From: Limnoperna fortunei
Lineage: Eukaryota > Mollusca > Bivalvia > Mytilida > Modiolidae
Length of the DNA: 64,000 nt
Assembly: GCA_944474755.1 (NCBI GenBank)
Contig: OX104118.1
Span: forward strand, 67,895,575-67,959,574
Direction of reading: 5' to 3'
Each line of letters begins with the position of its first letter. Positions within the stretch are counted from its first letter, which is position 1. The notes beneath the pieces were generated by a model that was not told the origin of the DNA, did no database searches, and saw only the letters and a list, made by a program, of their open reading frames with translations. The position numbers and the translations under genes were made by a program. Below, one piece after another: positions 1-12,230 of the stretch.

Positions 1-158
1 TCTTTTGAATGTATTGTTCTATTGTGTAAATTGTTAATCTGATATGTATCAATTAAGTCTTGAAATGAATATTGATAATACATTACCGTGTACTACAATA
101 TCCACCTAAATAAGAAAAAGGTAAAAAATAAGTGTTTTGATTAATATTTTTTTAGCTT

Positions 159-326
159 TATCATGGCGTCTAGTTTTTTTTGGGATGGGAAGCAAGAGTA
201 CCTGGTAGAAACCCCGTGCCTTTGGCAGGAAAACATGCAATCCATGTCAATTAATGTCTCACATCCTGCTCACAGTAAGACTCAAACCCACAACCTCAGT
301 GTTGACAGACAAATGATCAATAGCAA
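159..326 (-). repeat. tRNA-derived SINE copy
   Basis: Read on the minus strand this stretch has a polymerase III B-box-like core (GGTTGTGGGTTTGAGTC) after TCTGTCAACACTGA, then a conserved body ending in a tail that reads roughly CTAGACGCCATGATAAA. The same layout is seen near 26.7, 27.2 and 39.8 kb, so this is a dispersed family. The tail resembles the widespread molluscan SINE end (AATAAAACTGG-CGCCACGATATAGC). No internal ORF. Confidence 0.7.
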
Positions 327-1125
327 AACAGGTCTTTAAAAGTTTTAAAACGTCTTGAAAACGTCTACAAAATCCTTAATAGTTTATTTGTAATTTAAAC
401 TTTAAAATCTTATTGCTCTTGATACTAAGTGTTCGCTAGTGATGTTGGCCATCAAATAACGTAAATAGTAAACCGTTGACATTACACTGAGAGGATTCGA
501 TGGACCACTCTAAAACTCTCTACACCGATTTTCTGTATTGCAAATTCTATAATGCTACCTTTAACTCAGTTTACATGGAACTGCGGATGTTGCTCTTGTC
601 GGAATAAATACGCACATTGTTTTTCATCAAGCTTATTGTATTATGATCCCGTTTCTATCAATCGTAACAGTACTACGCGTTTGCGTTTAGCATTCTAACA
701 TTTTTATTGAGTTAAAAAATACAATATTATGTTATGTAGTTTCAATTTTATAACAAACGTGCCTCTGGCAAGCTTGTTGATACACTAAAATAACATAAAC
801 AGGGCTGATATTAAGGAAACACATTATACGACTTTTTAGTCTTACAAACGAAACTAGCTTTTTTATCACTTTCTGATCTGTAAAAAACGTATGTTTATTT
901 ATATTATCAATACTCTATTTCTCTAGTTAATTACAACACACGAATAAAAATTCCCACTACTATATATTTGACTTTAACAGCTGCATTTTTTAAATACACA
1001 TGAATATTAAGTGTTAATATATACCGTAAAAATTTACGGAAGAAGATGCAGATTATGCGAACTTGGAACGAGAAATTTTTGTATATATTTTGAAGCTGAT
1101 CCAATGACTTATTGTATATTTAAAG
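327..1125. other. AT-rich stretch upstream of first visible exon
   Basis: No convincing coding exon, tRNA or repeat was recognised here. It is most simply an intron of the LDLR-like gene, because the first visible exon starts inside a codon (phase 1) after a TTTAAAG acceptor and so needs an upstream exon outside the window. Confidence 0.4.
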
Positions 1126-1297
1126 GAAAACATCCAGATCTTCTGTACGCTAATATAGACCAGATAGACAGTATAGAAGTAGGGACATGGACCAACAGCA
1201 CTCTTGTTCCCGGGTTAAGCAGAGCTATATCATTAGATTATCATTATATGAAAGGTTACATCTTCTGGACAGATGTTTTGAAGATGAAGATATCTGT
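1126..1297 (+). CDS. YWTD module 1, exon A (first blades)
   Basis: Acceptor TTTAAAG, donor GTGAGT. Starts phase 1 and ends with two bases of a codon. Encodes [14 protein letters not shown] and GYIFWTDV, the first propeller blades. Its counterpart in module 2 is 5568-5742 (172 versus 175 nt, same phases). Confidence 0.85.
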
Positions 1298-4200
1298 GTG
1301 AGTATATAAGCTGATATCACTCAAAATCTTGTTTTTGTGGCATTGTATATAGGTCTTATACTTCATGTCAACCTAAATTTACTAAAGCTTTAATAAGTGA
1401 TCAAGACTGCCAATAGTTTGTAATGTTTCATTTAGATTTTAGAATTTACGACAATTTTAACTTTTTTGTGCCATGTGACAGCGTTTAGTTTGTGTTGGCA
1501 TTACTTCTTGTACCATAGAAGTCAAGTACATCTTGTCCAAACATTCTTGACTTCACAAATACATTGTTAAAACGCCGTTGAACAATTATTGCGGATTACT
1601 ACCAATGGCTCTCAGCCAATTGTGCTGTCTTGTTATAATTATATGTTTGCATTTATTTTTACACACAACATTAAATTAACATAAATAATTATTTATAACT
1701 GTTTTAACTGATATAAGTCTGTGAAATGGACATCACTTCGTAAAACAACTATCATAAACGCCAATAAATGTTTTGTTGTTTCAGTACTCACATTAACAAT
1801 GCATTGAGATTACAAGAAGGTATAGTTCGAACAAAGATAAGTAGGCCCGACGGTATTGCTATTGACTGGATATATAACCATTTATATTGGACAGATGAAG
1901 TTTTTCAACATATACAGGTCCCCAATCTGGATGGTAGTATGAGAAGAACGCTGATAGATTATGCTATAGAACGCCCACGGGCACTAGCTTTAGATCCAGT
2001 AAACAGGTAATAATTATCGAGATACGAACAACACGTTGTTTTAATTAGAACACCAAACATTATTTCGCATTATTTAATACTCATAAACAGAAAAATAATG
2101 AGAAGCCTGTAAACTAAGCTGATTGTTTATTGATTGATTGATAATCTAATGGTTGCTTAACGTCTAGCGAGCAGTTTTGCAGTTATATTCTGGAAAGCGA
2201 TAAGTTAATGCACTAAATAAATGTGGAAATTTGATGTAACAACTCAAACAAATATTTGAATGACAAAGGAAAGGTAATTAGTATGGCCTTCTATTCAATA
2301 AAATCTACAAAGGTGTATATGGTGTAGGCCCTTTAAACACGTCACCACTGCCGTACGCTGTCAGGCTTCGTATAATAACCTGACAACCCCACACGACAAG
2401 GCTCCCTCTATCCGCCTCCGGAGACGCCCTTGGCAGCTAGCTGTTTGGGTAGAGCACTGTTAACCCTCCCAGTATGATTTTAAGTTTTTTGGTTAAAGGT
2501 TTGTAGTCAGTTATACGAATTATTTTATTTGCTATAGCACTGCACTCCAACTGTTTATAACAATCCATGTTTGGTATAACAAAACTGATTGACGTAAGTA
2601 TCTGTATACAGCTTTCCTCTCTAACCTCCCTTTACAGAAAAATGTTCTTTTCTGATTGGGGAACAGTACCAAGAATCGAAAGATGCGGTCTTGACGGTCA
2701 AGATAGGGAAGTTATTGTTCATACAGATATTGCATGGCCTAATGGTATGGTAATTGGTAAGTGTTTTTTCCTAATAATTTATTCCTGGAATACCGGAAAA
2801 ATTTTAAATCTTACATTGTATTTGAGAAACTTTGTAACATATCTTTTTTTAATTGATAAAAAATACAATGTACCATAGTTTTCTACATTTTTTCTGTTAT
2901 GCTTTAAAGTTGTTCAGATTAGATTAAACAATGAAGCGCAATTTTTTGCTAATCAGAAAAATAGCAAAACAACCGACCGAACAACAAGATAATATGTTTC
3001 ACATGATTTTGAACAAATGTTACTTATTAAGTAATAAGGGTGCTACTAAGTCTTGCGGCCGCTCTACATTGATCTGTCTGTCCTTACTTCTGCAACAAAT
3101 TGTTTCCGGGGTTAACTTTTTCTTTTTTGAGGTAGTCTTTTGATATTTGGAAAGTTCGTAGATTATTTCTAGGCAATATGTCGTGTATCATGGCTATCAT
3201 GATGACCTCTGATCTTGGCAAAGCCCACAGAGATGGATACCGTATCACTTACATATAGTTTGCATTTGCTCAGTGTATTATACTTATCACTAAATTACTC
3301 GCACTATGACAATTACTTTTAGTACATTCATAGCAATACATTGTTTACATAAGTCCATATATTTGCAAGATTTTCAATGAGAATTTTCAGGCGTCACCAA
3401 AAACTACAGTGCTTAAAGAGATTCAAGCAGACAAACTATTATTATCTTGTCTGCCTACAACCACATTCTTAAATGGGCATGCGGATCATTTTATAATAAT
3501 AACATTTTTGGAATTTTAGGGCAGAATTTCATGTTGCAGTAACTAATTTTTCTATCACATGAGAGTTACACGAATGCCCATTTTGACTTCCCATAATTAA
3601 ATTTGTGCATTAGAGACCAGGTTATTTGTTTCATTTTCTGTAGATCATGAGGCAAATAGACTTTTTTGGACAGATGGCTATCTACATCAGATAAAATCTT
3701 CAACTTTTGATGGTAAAGACGTCAGAACATTAATTAAAGATAATGAAAACCTTCCACATCCGTTTGGTATAGCTGTGCATGATCAGATGATATACTGGAC
3801 AAACTGGGAATACAAGTCTATTTTAAGGACAAATAAACAAAAAGGATCCAAAGTCGAGATAGTTCGGTCCGACCTAAAATCGCCAATGGACCTGAAACTG
3901 TATCACAAAAATGTTCAGCGTACTACAGGTAAGACAAAGTTTAAATTAAACATTCTTCATTGCTTTCAGCACTATTGTGGGACTATCAAATCATCTTTGT
4001 CAATGTTTTTGTTATGTCATTAGTTAATAAAACACATCAATGTTATTGAACATTTATTAACAAAAATGTAAAAATACTGTATTCTTAATTGCCAATTGCT
4101 TAAATACCCAGACTATTCCTTCCATGCAAGTGAAAGGTTACACGCTCGATGCCTCATTAACACTGTTTATTTTCCCGGTCCATTTGCTTATTTAATTTTT

Positions 4201-7200
4201 CTAATTTACAATTGTATAAAATATATACACAAATTTCCTGTTTATTCTACCTCTACGCTATTAGGTACATATTAATGCACTTAAAAATAACTTAATATAT
4301 GAAATGACGTTATACAAAAAGAAACAAAAACACTCGTTAAAACATTAATAAAGATAAATAACATGCAACATGAACTCAAATAATGATAAATTGTAATTGA
4401 ATGGAAGAACTCCAGCAAGGTAAACTGTAACATTGATTTCATTTCAATAAATATTGCATTCACTTCTTAAGATGATAATGTATGTGGTTTCTTCAATGGC
4501 GGATGTTCCCACCTGTGTCTTCCGTCCTCGCCATGGACGAAAAACAAAGGGAAGTTTTCCTGCATGTGTCCCGATGGATATGGTATAAACAGTGACAACA
4601 AGACATGTGACTACAATGGTAAATATTATAATTTGAAAAAACAAACTGTTTGATGATCATTTAACTAAATACAGTACAGTTATACTAAAAATTTACGCCT
4701 TATACTTGACTTTTACATTAATTCAATAATTAGTTTCGTTCACAGAAATTCTGAGATCCTACTGGGACGGTTACCAGTACTCGACTCACAGAGCAGCCCA
4801 ACGTGTCCTCGGGTGGCGGATCGAGGAGGCCCTCTCGTTGGGGGGGTTGTCAGGTCATAATACGGAAAGCCTGGCCGCGGACTATAGTGGGAAATGTGTT
4901 TGGAGAATGCCACGATCCTTGCACAATAAAGATCCCTTTTTTGTAGATTTCAAAAAGGGAAGGCTCATTGTAGCCGCTACAAAAAGCTAAATTCTCCGAC
5001 CCTTCCCAATACTCCGCACTATTCCAGTGGCAGTCAAAAGTTTGTTTTCTGTGTCCCATCCCACCCCTTTTTCAATTGATGAATTGTTTGTTAACTTGTT
5101 CCCAATGAAATACTGCTCACTGGACGTAAAGCAAAATCGAGAATTGAATATGGCAGTTAATCCAAAGCACCGTAGTCTCTTAGTAGCTAAATATATATAA
5201 AAATCTTCTAAACGTATTTAAGCCTTCATTTACATGAAGTAAAAAGTATTTTTCTGGTGGATAAGTCACCAACTAATCCAATTGTTGGTATCATAGCAAC
5301 ATGTCAAATCGATCAATCATTAGGCCTACAACCAAAGTTCGACACATTGTAGAGATTAAAAATCGAATCTGCTAGTTATCAACATGATTTCAACAGCTTA
5401 CTTACCCTTTCTCTGATTGATTGAATTATACGAAACATTTTATATATAGTCCAAAGGTTTGTAGTAGAGATTATGGAGTTAGTTACGTGATGGAATCAAC
5501 GATGGGTTACCAAAGATCCTTGCATCTCAACATTATTTCTTATAATCTAACTTATTGCATTTTTAAGGACGAGATATTAAACTTCTTATAGCAGAGCATC
5601 AGAGCATTTCACAGATAGATTTGGATTCAATTATTGTGGAGAAACTAAATTTACCAAGCTTACTGAATACTGTAGCTGTCGATTTCCACTTTGAAAAGGA
5701 TTTGATGTTTTGGACGGATGTACTTTTGCAGAAAATATACGTGTATGTACAATTGTGTTTATCATCCGATTACACTATTTATATGCAAACACTTATGATA
5801 TATAACATTACAAATTGCTGTTAACGATGTATGCGTTGACGTGATACCAAATATTCTGTTCAATTTAACAGTGGCTTCATTTGCCTATAAATTCATTAGT
5901 TATTCATCTATTATTTATCACCGACGTGTAGCACTAAGGTTGTGTGTTAGAGTCTTACTGCGGGCTCAGCTAGTGCTAAAAGTACTCTTAGTTTATAAGG
6001 ATCGAAAGTTTTAAGTTTGGCGCTTTTCAACATGCTTCTTTCCCCATTAAACCATGAACATCACATAGCTGCAAATGGCGTTATACCTACATTTCAAACA
6101 AAACTAATTACTATTCACAAATTACCCATTGCATGTCGGATAATGTACATGAAGTCAGGCTCAGATATTAGTTTCGTCTCACAAATACATTACAGGTAGC
6201 ATATATTTTGCACACATATTTCTGTAAATCGTTTACGAATATTTTAAACTACAAAGTGAATGTGCTTTTCAAAAAACAGAACAAAAAAACGGGAATGGTA
6301 ACTTTATTTGATTTTCTTGCAGTTCGTACTTGTCCGGTGGCTTATTATCTGGACTGGGTGTAAGACAACCCATTTTTACAGATAACATCAAAACACCAGA
6401 TGGCTTGGCTGTCGATTGGATTTATAATCATCTGTATTGGACGGATACTGGTTTTGATCACGTTCAAATATCAAATATAGATGGAACACATCGAAAAACT
6501 CTTATTTATACAAATCTTGATGAACCTCGTGCCTTAGCTTTGTTTCCACAGGAAGGGTAACGTATTTGTATGAAACAGAATGCAGAATATAACTCACTTT
6601 TTATAACATGTTTTTAATATTTGTAATCGTATCTGAATGGTTTTAATTAAACAAAAATCTTTAAAAACATATACCAGGTATGACTAATTGTGACTACTTG
6701 ATTGCAAATAGGAAGGTCGTCAAGAAAACATTCTTTAGTGCTGATGGGACTTTAAAGAGGGCTTTCACTAGGAATCTTTTTATCAGACTAGAATTTTCAA
6801 AAAGAAAAGGTTTAATCAAACTCTTTTTATGGTGAAATTATTAAGAAACTCTTTTTGTCCTCATTTAATCACCATGATTGCCAATCTCCTAAACAGGCAA
6901 TGTGATATTCCTAGCGTAGTGTTACGGAGTATGGAACGGAGCGGATATGACCTCGGCTTCGGAGATTGCTTGATTTCTTTAGATATTTTTTTTCTGACTA
7001 GAATAGACTCATTGTCATTCCTGTGTGAAATATGATTTTAAAACGTTTGGAGAGGAACATTTGTCTTTGATAAAACAATATAGAAATATGTCATGTAGAT
7101 TTGTAACATTCTGTTATCATCAACGTATGGTTGTATTTATTTTTTAGTATAATGTTTTTCACGGACTGGGGGATTTTCCCCAAAATCGAACGTTGCAATA

Positions 7201-10200
7201 TGGATGGCACTGAAAGAAAGATTATAGTCTCAGACGATATTAAGTGGCCAAATGGGATTGTAATTGGTGAGCTGGCAACACAGGCTTCTATATATACATT
7301 GTAAAAAGTACTAATTAAATAAATATACGTATACATAGCTTTTCTAAGTATGTCTGAGTAGCTGAATGATTTTGTCATCAATCCCTTTTTTTACAGTTTT
7401 ACTTCTCTGTGAAAACACGTGGCGATTGTCTTATTGTTTCTCTAAACTTTGATACCTAAAAATATCGACTAAATCAGAGGTGTTAACTGTTAAGCACTGC
7501 AGGACACGTTTCATGTATTCTATTTTAACGAAGTGATGAGTTTAATCCACTATGTATGTTGCGAGTATCATCTTTCACCTTATAAATCAAAATATATTCA
7601 AATCAATTTGATAGAACTTGTATGTTTAGATGAAATTTGTAACAAAACTAGTGATTCTAAAATACTTCATGTTGTTTAAATCTTTTAAAACCATTTATTT
7701 CGTATGATACTTTCGACCAAATTAGATTCTTGTTATACATGAGGCCATTTTGACAATATTTTGCGAATGTCCTCCGCGATGTTAACCAAAATTATGGGGA
7801 AACGAGAGTGTAATATTTTCTTGTGTTGTCTTTTCGTACAGATTATATCGCAAAGAGGATCTTTTGGACGGATGGTTACTTGCAAGCTATAAAATCAGCA
7901 ACTTTTGATGGGAAAGATATTTATGCTGTAGTCCAGTTTACTAAAGATTCTTGGCCTCAACCTTTTGGAATCGACATTTTTGAAGATCAAATATACTGGT
8001 CAAACTGGAACAGTAAAAACGTTTATACAACGCACAAATATAAAGGCAATAATATGAAGCCATTTGTGACCGGTTTAGAAGCGCCAAGAAATATAAAGAT
8101 CCTGTCAAAATCCTCACAAAACAAAGGTAATTTAAGTTGTTTCTGGTGCATTTTCCATGAAATCAAAATTATGTTGGCGAATAGATATAGTTTCTTATCA
8201 AATGAGCGTATTATAATTTAATTATGTAAACAAAATTAATATCAGCAAATACACGTAAATAAATTCTACTAAGTGCACGTAAACAAAAAAATTGGTGTAG
8301 TGGTATTCATTTCCAACACTTAAAACGTGGTTTCATATCCTACATAGACAAGAATTTGCTCTGCTAAAGTTTTGTTCAGGTTTATGGATTCTCAGCCGGT
8401 TAAACCTTCCAACTAAAAGAACGCCATAATACAGGGAAATGATCCGTAAACCTTATTCATAAACAACAAAAAAAAATTCATAACTTCTAAAATTAAAAGA
8501 CACGAAACGCAACATACAATTAATGCTTTTTCTATATATTAATAATAATTTAGAATAAAGCGTATGTAAACAAGGGAACAGATGGACAGGTAAATCGTGA
8601 TATATCACGCGAGTATAACAGGTATTAAAGAATGGTAATCGTTTGTCGCCAAATAGTTTTTGATGTTATCCGATATATTAAAGTTGGATACTGCAACGTG
8701 GAATATCGTTTTTATGTGGCCAAACAATTAGAAAGCAGATTCCAGACTTAAGAACATTCGTCTTAGATATATTTCTCGATTCTGGAAACGTTTCCACAAG
8801 TCCAGTTTAACAGATGTTTGTCCGCGTCACCATAAAATCGCCACAGCAGCACAAAAACGATGGAAGAGCTGCCTTATCAGCAAGTACAAATGCATAACCA
8901 ACGATCTCGCAAGACAATGTGACATTTCACCTTAACCACAAAGCATACACCCATCCATGGCTACCTTAACGATGCTCGTAGCTATAGGGAGACCCAAAGT
9001 TTTTTTTACTAAGTAGGACTCAATTCACAACTTTTAAATGGCTCAAAAAGCGTTAAAGAGCTCTTATTAACAAAATTCTTCCTCAAAATTACTAAATTAT
9101 TACATTCATTAATAATAATACATATCAGTAACGAAGTGCAACTACCTGATTAACCCTCTGGTACTGATAGTACACCAAAAGATGCATAGAAACTGCGACA
9201 AATTAACCTTTAGGCGTTCTAAACGGTATGGGGCATTTCTACTACAGCTGCATTAGATACAAGTTGTTTTAGGAGAAAAATCTGCAATACATGTAAAACA
9301 GGGAGAAAAATAGTTATTAAGCTGCTCAATGGTATGACGATCTACGGCTGGTCAAAACAGTTCTGAACTGTTCAAGGGTAGAGCTCTTCTGCGGTAAATT
9401 CGATCTGGTAAAGAATGTTATTTAGTCGTCTTGATCTGGTCAGAATTTATTATAGACAGTTCATGGAAGCGTTGTGTGCTCTATGATAGAGCTATTAAAG
9501 CTACTTTCCTGAAAATTTATGACAAATTTCCTGAAAGATTATTTGTATATATATACATACTAATGTACATGTAGCTTCATGCAAATACATTCGCGGCATG
9601 CATATATCATAGTAGATGTAATTGATTTATATATTTAAAGGCTCCAATTTCTGTGGTAGCAATAACGGCGGATGTGATCATCTCTGTATACCTGTTCCTG
9701 CCACTGTAAATAAAAAGGGATTTACATGTCAATGTGCAGATTCGTATTCAAAGGAGGAAACCAACAAATGTGTAAAAAAGGGTAATATGATTAATGTTTT
9801 TGCCACGGTTTAGACGTACTGTGCTGCTAACTCTTCTTCTTCTGTACCCTATCTATGGAACTCGAAAGTAGTAGTTGTATAATTTTGTGATCTCACTTTG
9901 CATTAATATGACATACCTATTTTGCCGTTTGTAAGTGCATTATAAGCTACTAATGCAGTCTCATAAAGATACAATAAGTAAAGTTATTAGAACTCCTAGA
10001 AAGCAATTATATGTCTCTGATTGATTTTGTTCCTGTTTCTGAACTTTGACGGTCTCATCTTTATTTCTCTTGATTATTGTTTGTTAGGATAAAGGCATTA
10101 TGCCAAATTAGCTATTAATTAAAACGTTAAAAAAATGACAAACAAGGCAGAAATACATTTTAAAAATTATTTCATTTTAAAGAGTGTAGATTGAGCAGTG

Positions 10201-10281
10201 TATCATACAAATGATTTTATATTAATGTAACACAATTTCGTTTTTTTAGAGTCGGCCAGACTAATGAAGGAAGAATTGTAA
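1126..10281 (+). CDS. LDL receptor-like protein, two YWTD propeller-EGF modules (5' partial)
   Basis: Spliced gene with eleven visible exons: 1126-1297, 1785-2006, 2638-2756, 3644-3928, 4472-4618, 5568-5742, 6323-6556, 7148-7266, 7842-8126, 9641-9781, 10250-10281. They join in frame into about 642 residues. Each of two modules encodes a six-bladed YWTD beta-propeller (blade motifs such as FWTD, LYWTD, FFSDWG, LFWTDG, IYWTNW) followed by a six-cysteine EGF-like domain. In the family (LDLR/LRP) such pairs drive pH-dependent ligand release or Wnt/proteoglycan binding at the cell surface. No LDLa repeats, transmembrane segment or NPxY tail are visible; the protein appears to stop after the second EGF with residues MKEEL, so it may be secreted or ER-retained. 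The 5' end is missing (first exon starts in phase 1). Which LRP class it belongs to cannot be decided from this part. Confidence 0.85.
1785..2006 (+). CDS. YWTD module 1, exon B
   Basis: Acceptor TTGTTTCAG, donor GTAATA. Encodes [19 protein letters not shown] then [10 protein letters not shown] and [10 protein letters not shown], a canonical LDLR propeller blade pair. The reading frame joins exon A and exon C without a break. Counterpart 6323-6556. Confidence 0.9.
2638..2756 (+). CDS. YWTD module 1, exon C
   Basis: 119 nt, acceptor CCTTTACAG, donor GTAAGT. Encodes [20 protein letters not shown] and AWPNGMVI, a YWTD-class blade in which the tetrad is FFSD. Exactly the same length as exon C of module 2 (7148-7266). 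Confidence 0.9.
3644..3928 (+). CDS. YWTD module 1, exon D
   Basis: 285 nt, acceptor TTTTCTGTAG, donor GTAAGA. Encodes [15 protein letters not shown], then [19 protein letters not shown], and SPMDLKLYH, the last two blades that close the propeller. Length identical to 7842-8126. Confidence 0.9.
4472..4618 (+). CDS. YWTD module 1, exon E: EGF-like domain
   Basis: 147 nt, phase-1 exon, donor GTAAAT. Encodes a full EGF-like domain: C-x3-NGGCSHLCL, then [11 protein letters not shown] and NKTC, six cysteines in order. This is the EGF that packs against the propeller in LDLR-family proteins. Counterpart 9641-9781. Confidence 0.9.
4746..4990 (+). other. Possible alternative terminal exon or exonised GC-rich repeat
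   Basis: After a CACAG acceptor, and in the phase left by the EGF exon at 4618, an open frame of about 81 codons runs to a TAA at 4988. The DNA to about 5060 is clearly more GC-rich than its surroundings and codes for no domain I recognise (it contains [16 protein letters not shown]). If spliced it would end the protein after one propeller-EGF module. It could equally be a fragment of an unidentified dispersed repeat whose frame is open by chance. Confidence 0.3.
5568..5742 (+). CDS. YWTD module 2, exon A
   Basis: Acceptor TTTTTAAG, donor GTATGT. Encodes [16 protein letters not shown] and [15 protein letters not shown], matching exon A of module 1 in phase and in position of the FWTD tetrad. 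Starts phase 1 after the first EGF exon. Confidence 0.88.
5930..5975 (+). repeat. SINE fragment in intron
   Basis: The core CACTAAGGTTGTGTGTTAGA followed by GTCTTACTGCGGG matches the B-box segment of the SINE at 39.8 kb at most positions. Head and tail are not recognisable, so this is a small relic. Confidence 0.4.
6323..6556 (+). CDS. YWTD module 2, exon B
   Basis: Acceptor TTTTCTTGCAG, donor GTAACG. Encodes [19 protein letters not shown], then [10 protein letters not shown] and [10 protein letters not shown]. Twelve nt longer than exon B of module 1, keeping the frame; the core YNHLYWTD is identical in both. Confidence 0.9.
7148..7266 (+). CDS. YWTD module 2, exon C
   Basis: 119 nt, acceptor TATTTTTTAG, donor GTGAGC. 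Encodes [19 protein letters not shown] and KWPNGIVI. This exon with both flanking introns is the source of the decayed copy near 14.3 kb. Confidence 0.9.
7842..8126 (+). CDS. YWTD module 2, exon D
   Basis: 285 nt, acceptor TTTTCGTACAG, donor GTAATT. Encodes [20 protein letters not shown], then [17 protein letters not shown] and [10 protein letters not shown], closing the second propeller. The last tetrad is YWSN. Confidence 0.9.
8700..8935 (+). pseudogene. Tc1/mariner-like transposase N-terminal fragment
   Basis: One frame reads [33 protein letters not shown] and [12 protein letters not shown]. This follows the Tc1-family helix-turn-helix pattern (SR..V.R.W.RF..TGS..DRPR.GRP..TT..QDR). A stop follows and no DDE catalytic domain is visible. 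It sits in the intron between exons D and E of module 2. The match is by pattern and decayed. Confidence 0.5.
9641..9781 (+). CDS. YWTD module 2, exon E: second EGF-like domain
   Basis: 141 nt, acceptor ATTTAAAG, donor GTAATA. Encodes [17 protein letters not shown], then [14 protein letters not shown] and NKC, six cysteines as in EGF exon 1. Ends phase 1 with KKK. Confidence 0.88.
10250..10281 (+). CDS. Short terminal exon, C-terminus [10 protein letters not shown]
   Basis: A strong acceptor (CGTTTTTTTAG) at 10249 continues the phase left by 9781 and reads ten residues to TAA at 10279. The last four are KEEL, a known functional variant of the KDEL ER-retrieval signal (ERp29 ends this way). 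An AATAAA lies at 10752. The alternative is that the true next exon, with a membrane anchor, was replaced or missed; no transmembrane exon is visible downstream before unrelated repeats begin. Confidence 0.55.
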
Positions 10282-10751
10282 AAAAACCAACTGAACTGAA
10301 AATAATTCCATTATTGCACATTTTAATCTGCAGTACAGATACATGCAATTTAACATACTCTTTTTTTAAATATAAAGTATTGTATATAATTGATTATGTA
10401 TTACTGCATTGCTCGCAATGTTTTCTTTTTATTGTAATAATGAGACAGATTAATAATTTCATCATTTATCATGATTAATTCGAAAACATTTATATGGTAC
10501 TTCATCTTTTAAATAATTTTCCTTTTTAATTTTTTTAATATAAACATATTTATTTATAAGTTCAATAGTGAAATACAGTATAATGAATTACAAAATACCT
10601 AGATAGGATCTGGTAACAAGCACTTAGCTTTTGTCAAAACCATTTCCTGAGATATAATTCACAATAGTATTACATACAAATTTCTGCATTCTCTTTACAT
10701 ATTAATTTTAAAAAGTGAAAAGTTTCTATCATTGATTTTTTATTCAAATGA

Positions 10752-10757
10752 AATAAA
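10752..10757 (+). terminator. Candidate polyadenylation signal of the LDLR-like gene
   Basis: AATAAA, the first perfect signal after the TAA at 10281, giving a 3' UTR of about 0.5 kb, just before the MITE at 10.78 kb. Confidence 0.4.
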
Positions 10758-10779
10758 TTATATTTATCGCTATTTTGCA

Positions 10780-11052
10780 GTATTTTCCTTTGATCTTTAT
10801 GTGCGATATTATTCCATCTCGCTCTACTAGCGTGGGATGGGCCAATCTCAGCTCGCTGTCAAGACGTCGTTATGTAAACACTGTGACGTCACAATGTTAC
10901 AAAACAGCGATAAACAGATTATTTACGTTTTTTGAAACTCGATGCACTTTCTCGCCATCTCATCTCAGGCGGTCGCCCTTCGATGGGATACGACGAGAAA
11001 ATGCATCTCGTTTCAAAAAACGTAAATAATCTATAAAGATCAAAGGAAAATA
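10780..11052. mobile_element. MITE, copy 1 (20-bp terminal inverted repeats, internal fold-back)
   Basis: Ends are perfect inverted repeats of TATTTTCCTTTGATCTTTAT. Inside, 10917-11033 is a second, longer palindrome built around TTTACGTTTTTTGAAAC on both sides. A second, truncated copy is at 60.45-60.72 kb. No coding capacity, so non-autonomous. Confidence 0.75.
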
Positions 11053-12230
11053 CATAAGTAATGATAAAATATGGAAAGATTAAAGGGGAAAAAAGTGTAC
11101 AATAATAATAATAATAGTAAAAATAATTATAATATAATGTGAAAACTACAATGGGGGAAAGTGCAATGAAAAGAAATAATAGGGTCAAAAGATATAAATA
11201 ATAAAAAAAGAAAAAAAGATGCAAGGAATTATTCTACGAGTTGAATCGTTTGATGAACTTCTGAACTGTTATAAAAAATGTTCTTGTTTTGTTCATCGTC
11301 TAGTAGAAATGATCCAAATGACAATAAGTTTAGATCTACTGCAATAGGAAGATCGAGACTGAAAATAGTTTGCTGACGCAGATGTGTATATTTATAACAA
11401 AAAAAAGATAATGTGAAACTGATTCTTTAGAACCGCATGGGCAGTTGGGTGTCTGAACTAAATTTCGAGAAAAGAGATGTTGATTTAAGTTTAAACTTTA
11501 CTTTTTAGTGTTAATGTTTTGTATGCACGTGGAGAATTAAAGTGTATTCACTTAAGTGACTTTTGAGTTGTTTAAAGATGCGACACACGATAAGGTTGTT
11601 CTGAAGCAAGAATAGTGAATGTAAAATTAAAGAGTTAACATACAAATGTATACACTATTATATATCTCATGCATTTATCTACACTATGCATTTTTACTGT
11701 AATATCTATTACAAAATGGACGGCTTTGTTTTCCTAAATGTGATTTTTCCATTTTTAAGCACCATTTTACCTTTTGAATTTAGTGGTGTTGTTGTTTTGC
11801 ATGTGAATACATCAATTTTGTATCTGAATTCTAAATGGACGTCTTTAATGGCATGTTACGTTACAATAATATGTGCGAGATTTCCGACATACTCCGTTCC
11901 ACGAAAAGTGAATTTAAAAAGAAAAATATTAATATGTTAAAATGTCTGATACAAATAAATTCACTGAAACTTATTGCAGTCCACATTAAAAACTAAATTC
12001 TAAATGCGACTTTAAAGTTCCTTTAGTAATATGATGAATCAAATTAAACTTTGCACAATTAAGCAATTATGAAAATCAATAGCATCACTTTAAAGTCCAT
12101 GAGTTTGTACAATTTCCAGATCTAAAAACGGTCCATAGCTACTCTATCTATTTTGTGAATGGAATCATTGCATCTAAAGCTAATAATTCCAAAGTTTTAT
12201 ATAATCTTGACTGTAAGACTGTTCTTCGAT
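11053..12230. other. AT-rich intergenic DNA
   Basis: Low-complexity A/T runs near 11.1-11.2 kb; otherwise no gene, repeat family or RNA recognised. Confidence 0.4.

Noticed and set aside
10919..11224. Open frame of 101 codons on the minus strand
   Set aside because: It consists of the MITE palindrome followed by A/T-rich low-complexity sequence; no coding character.
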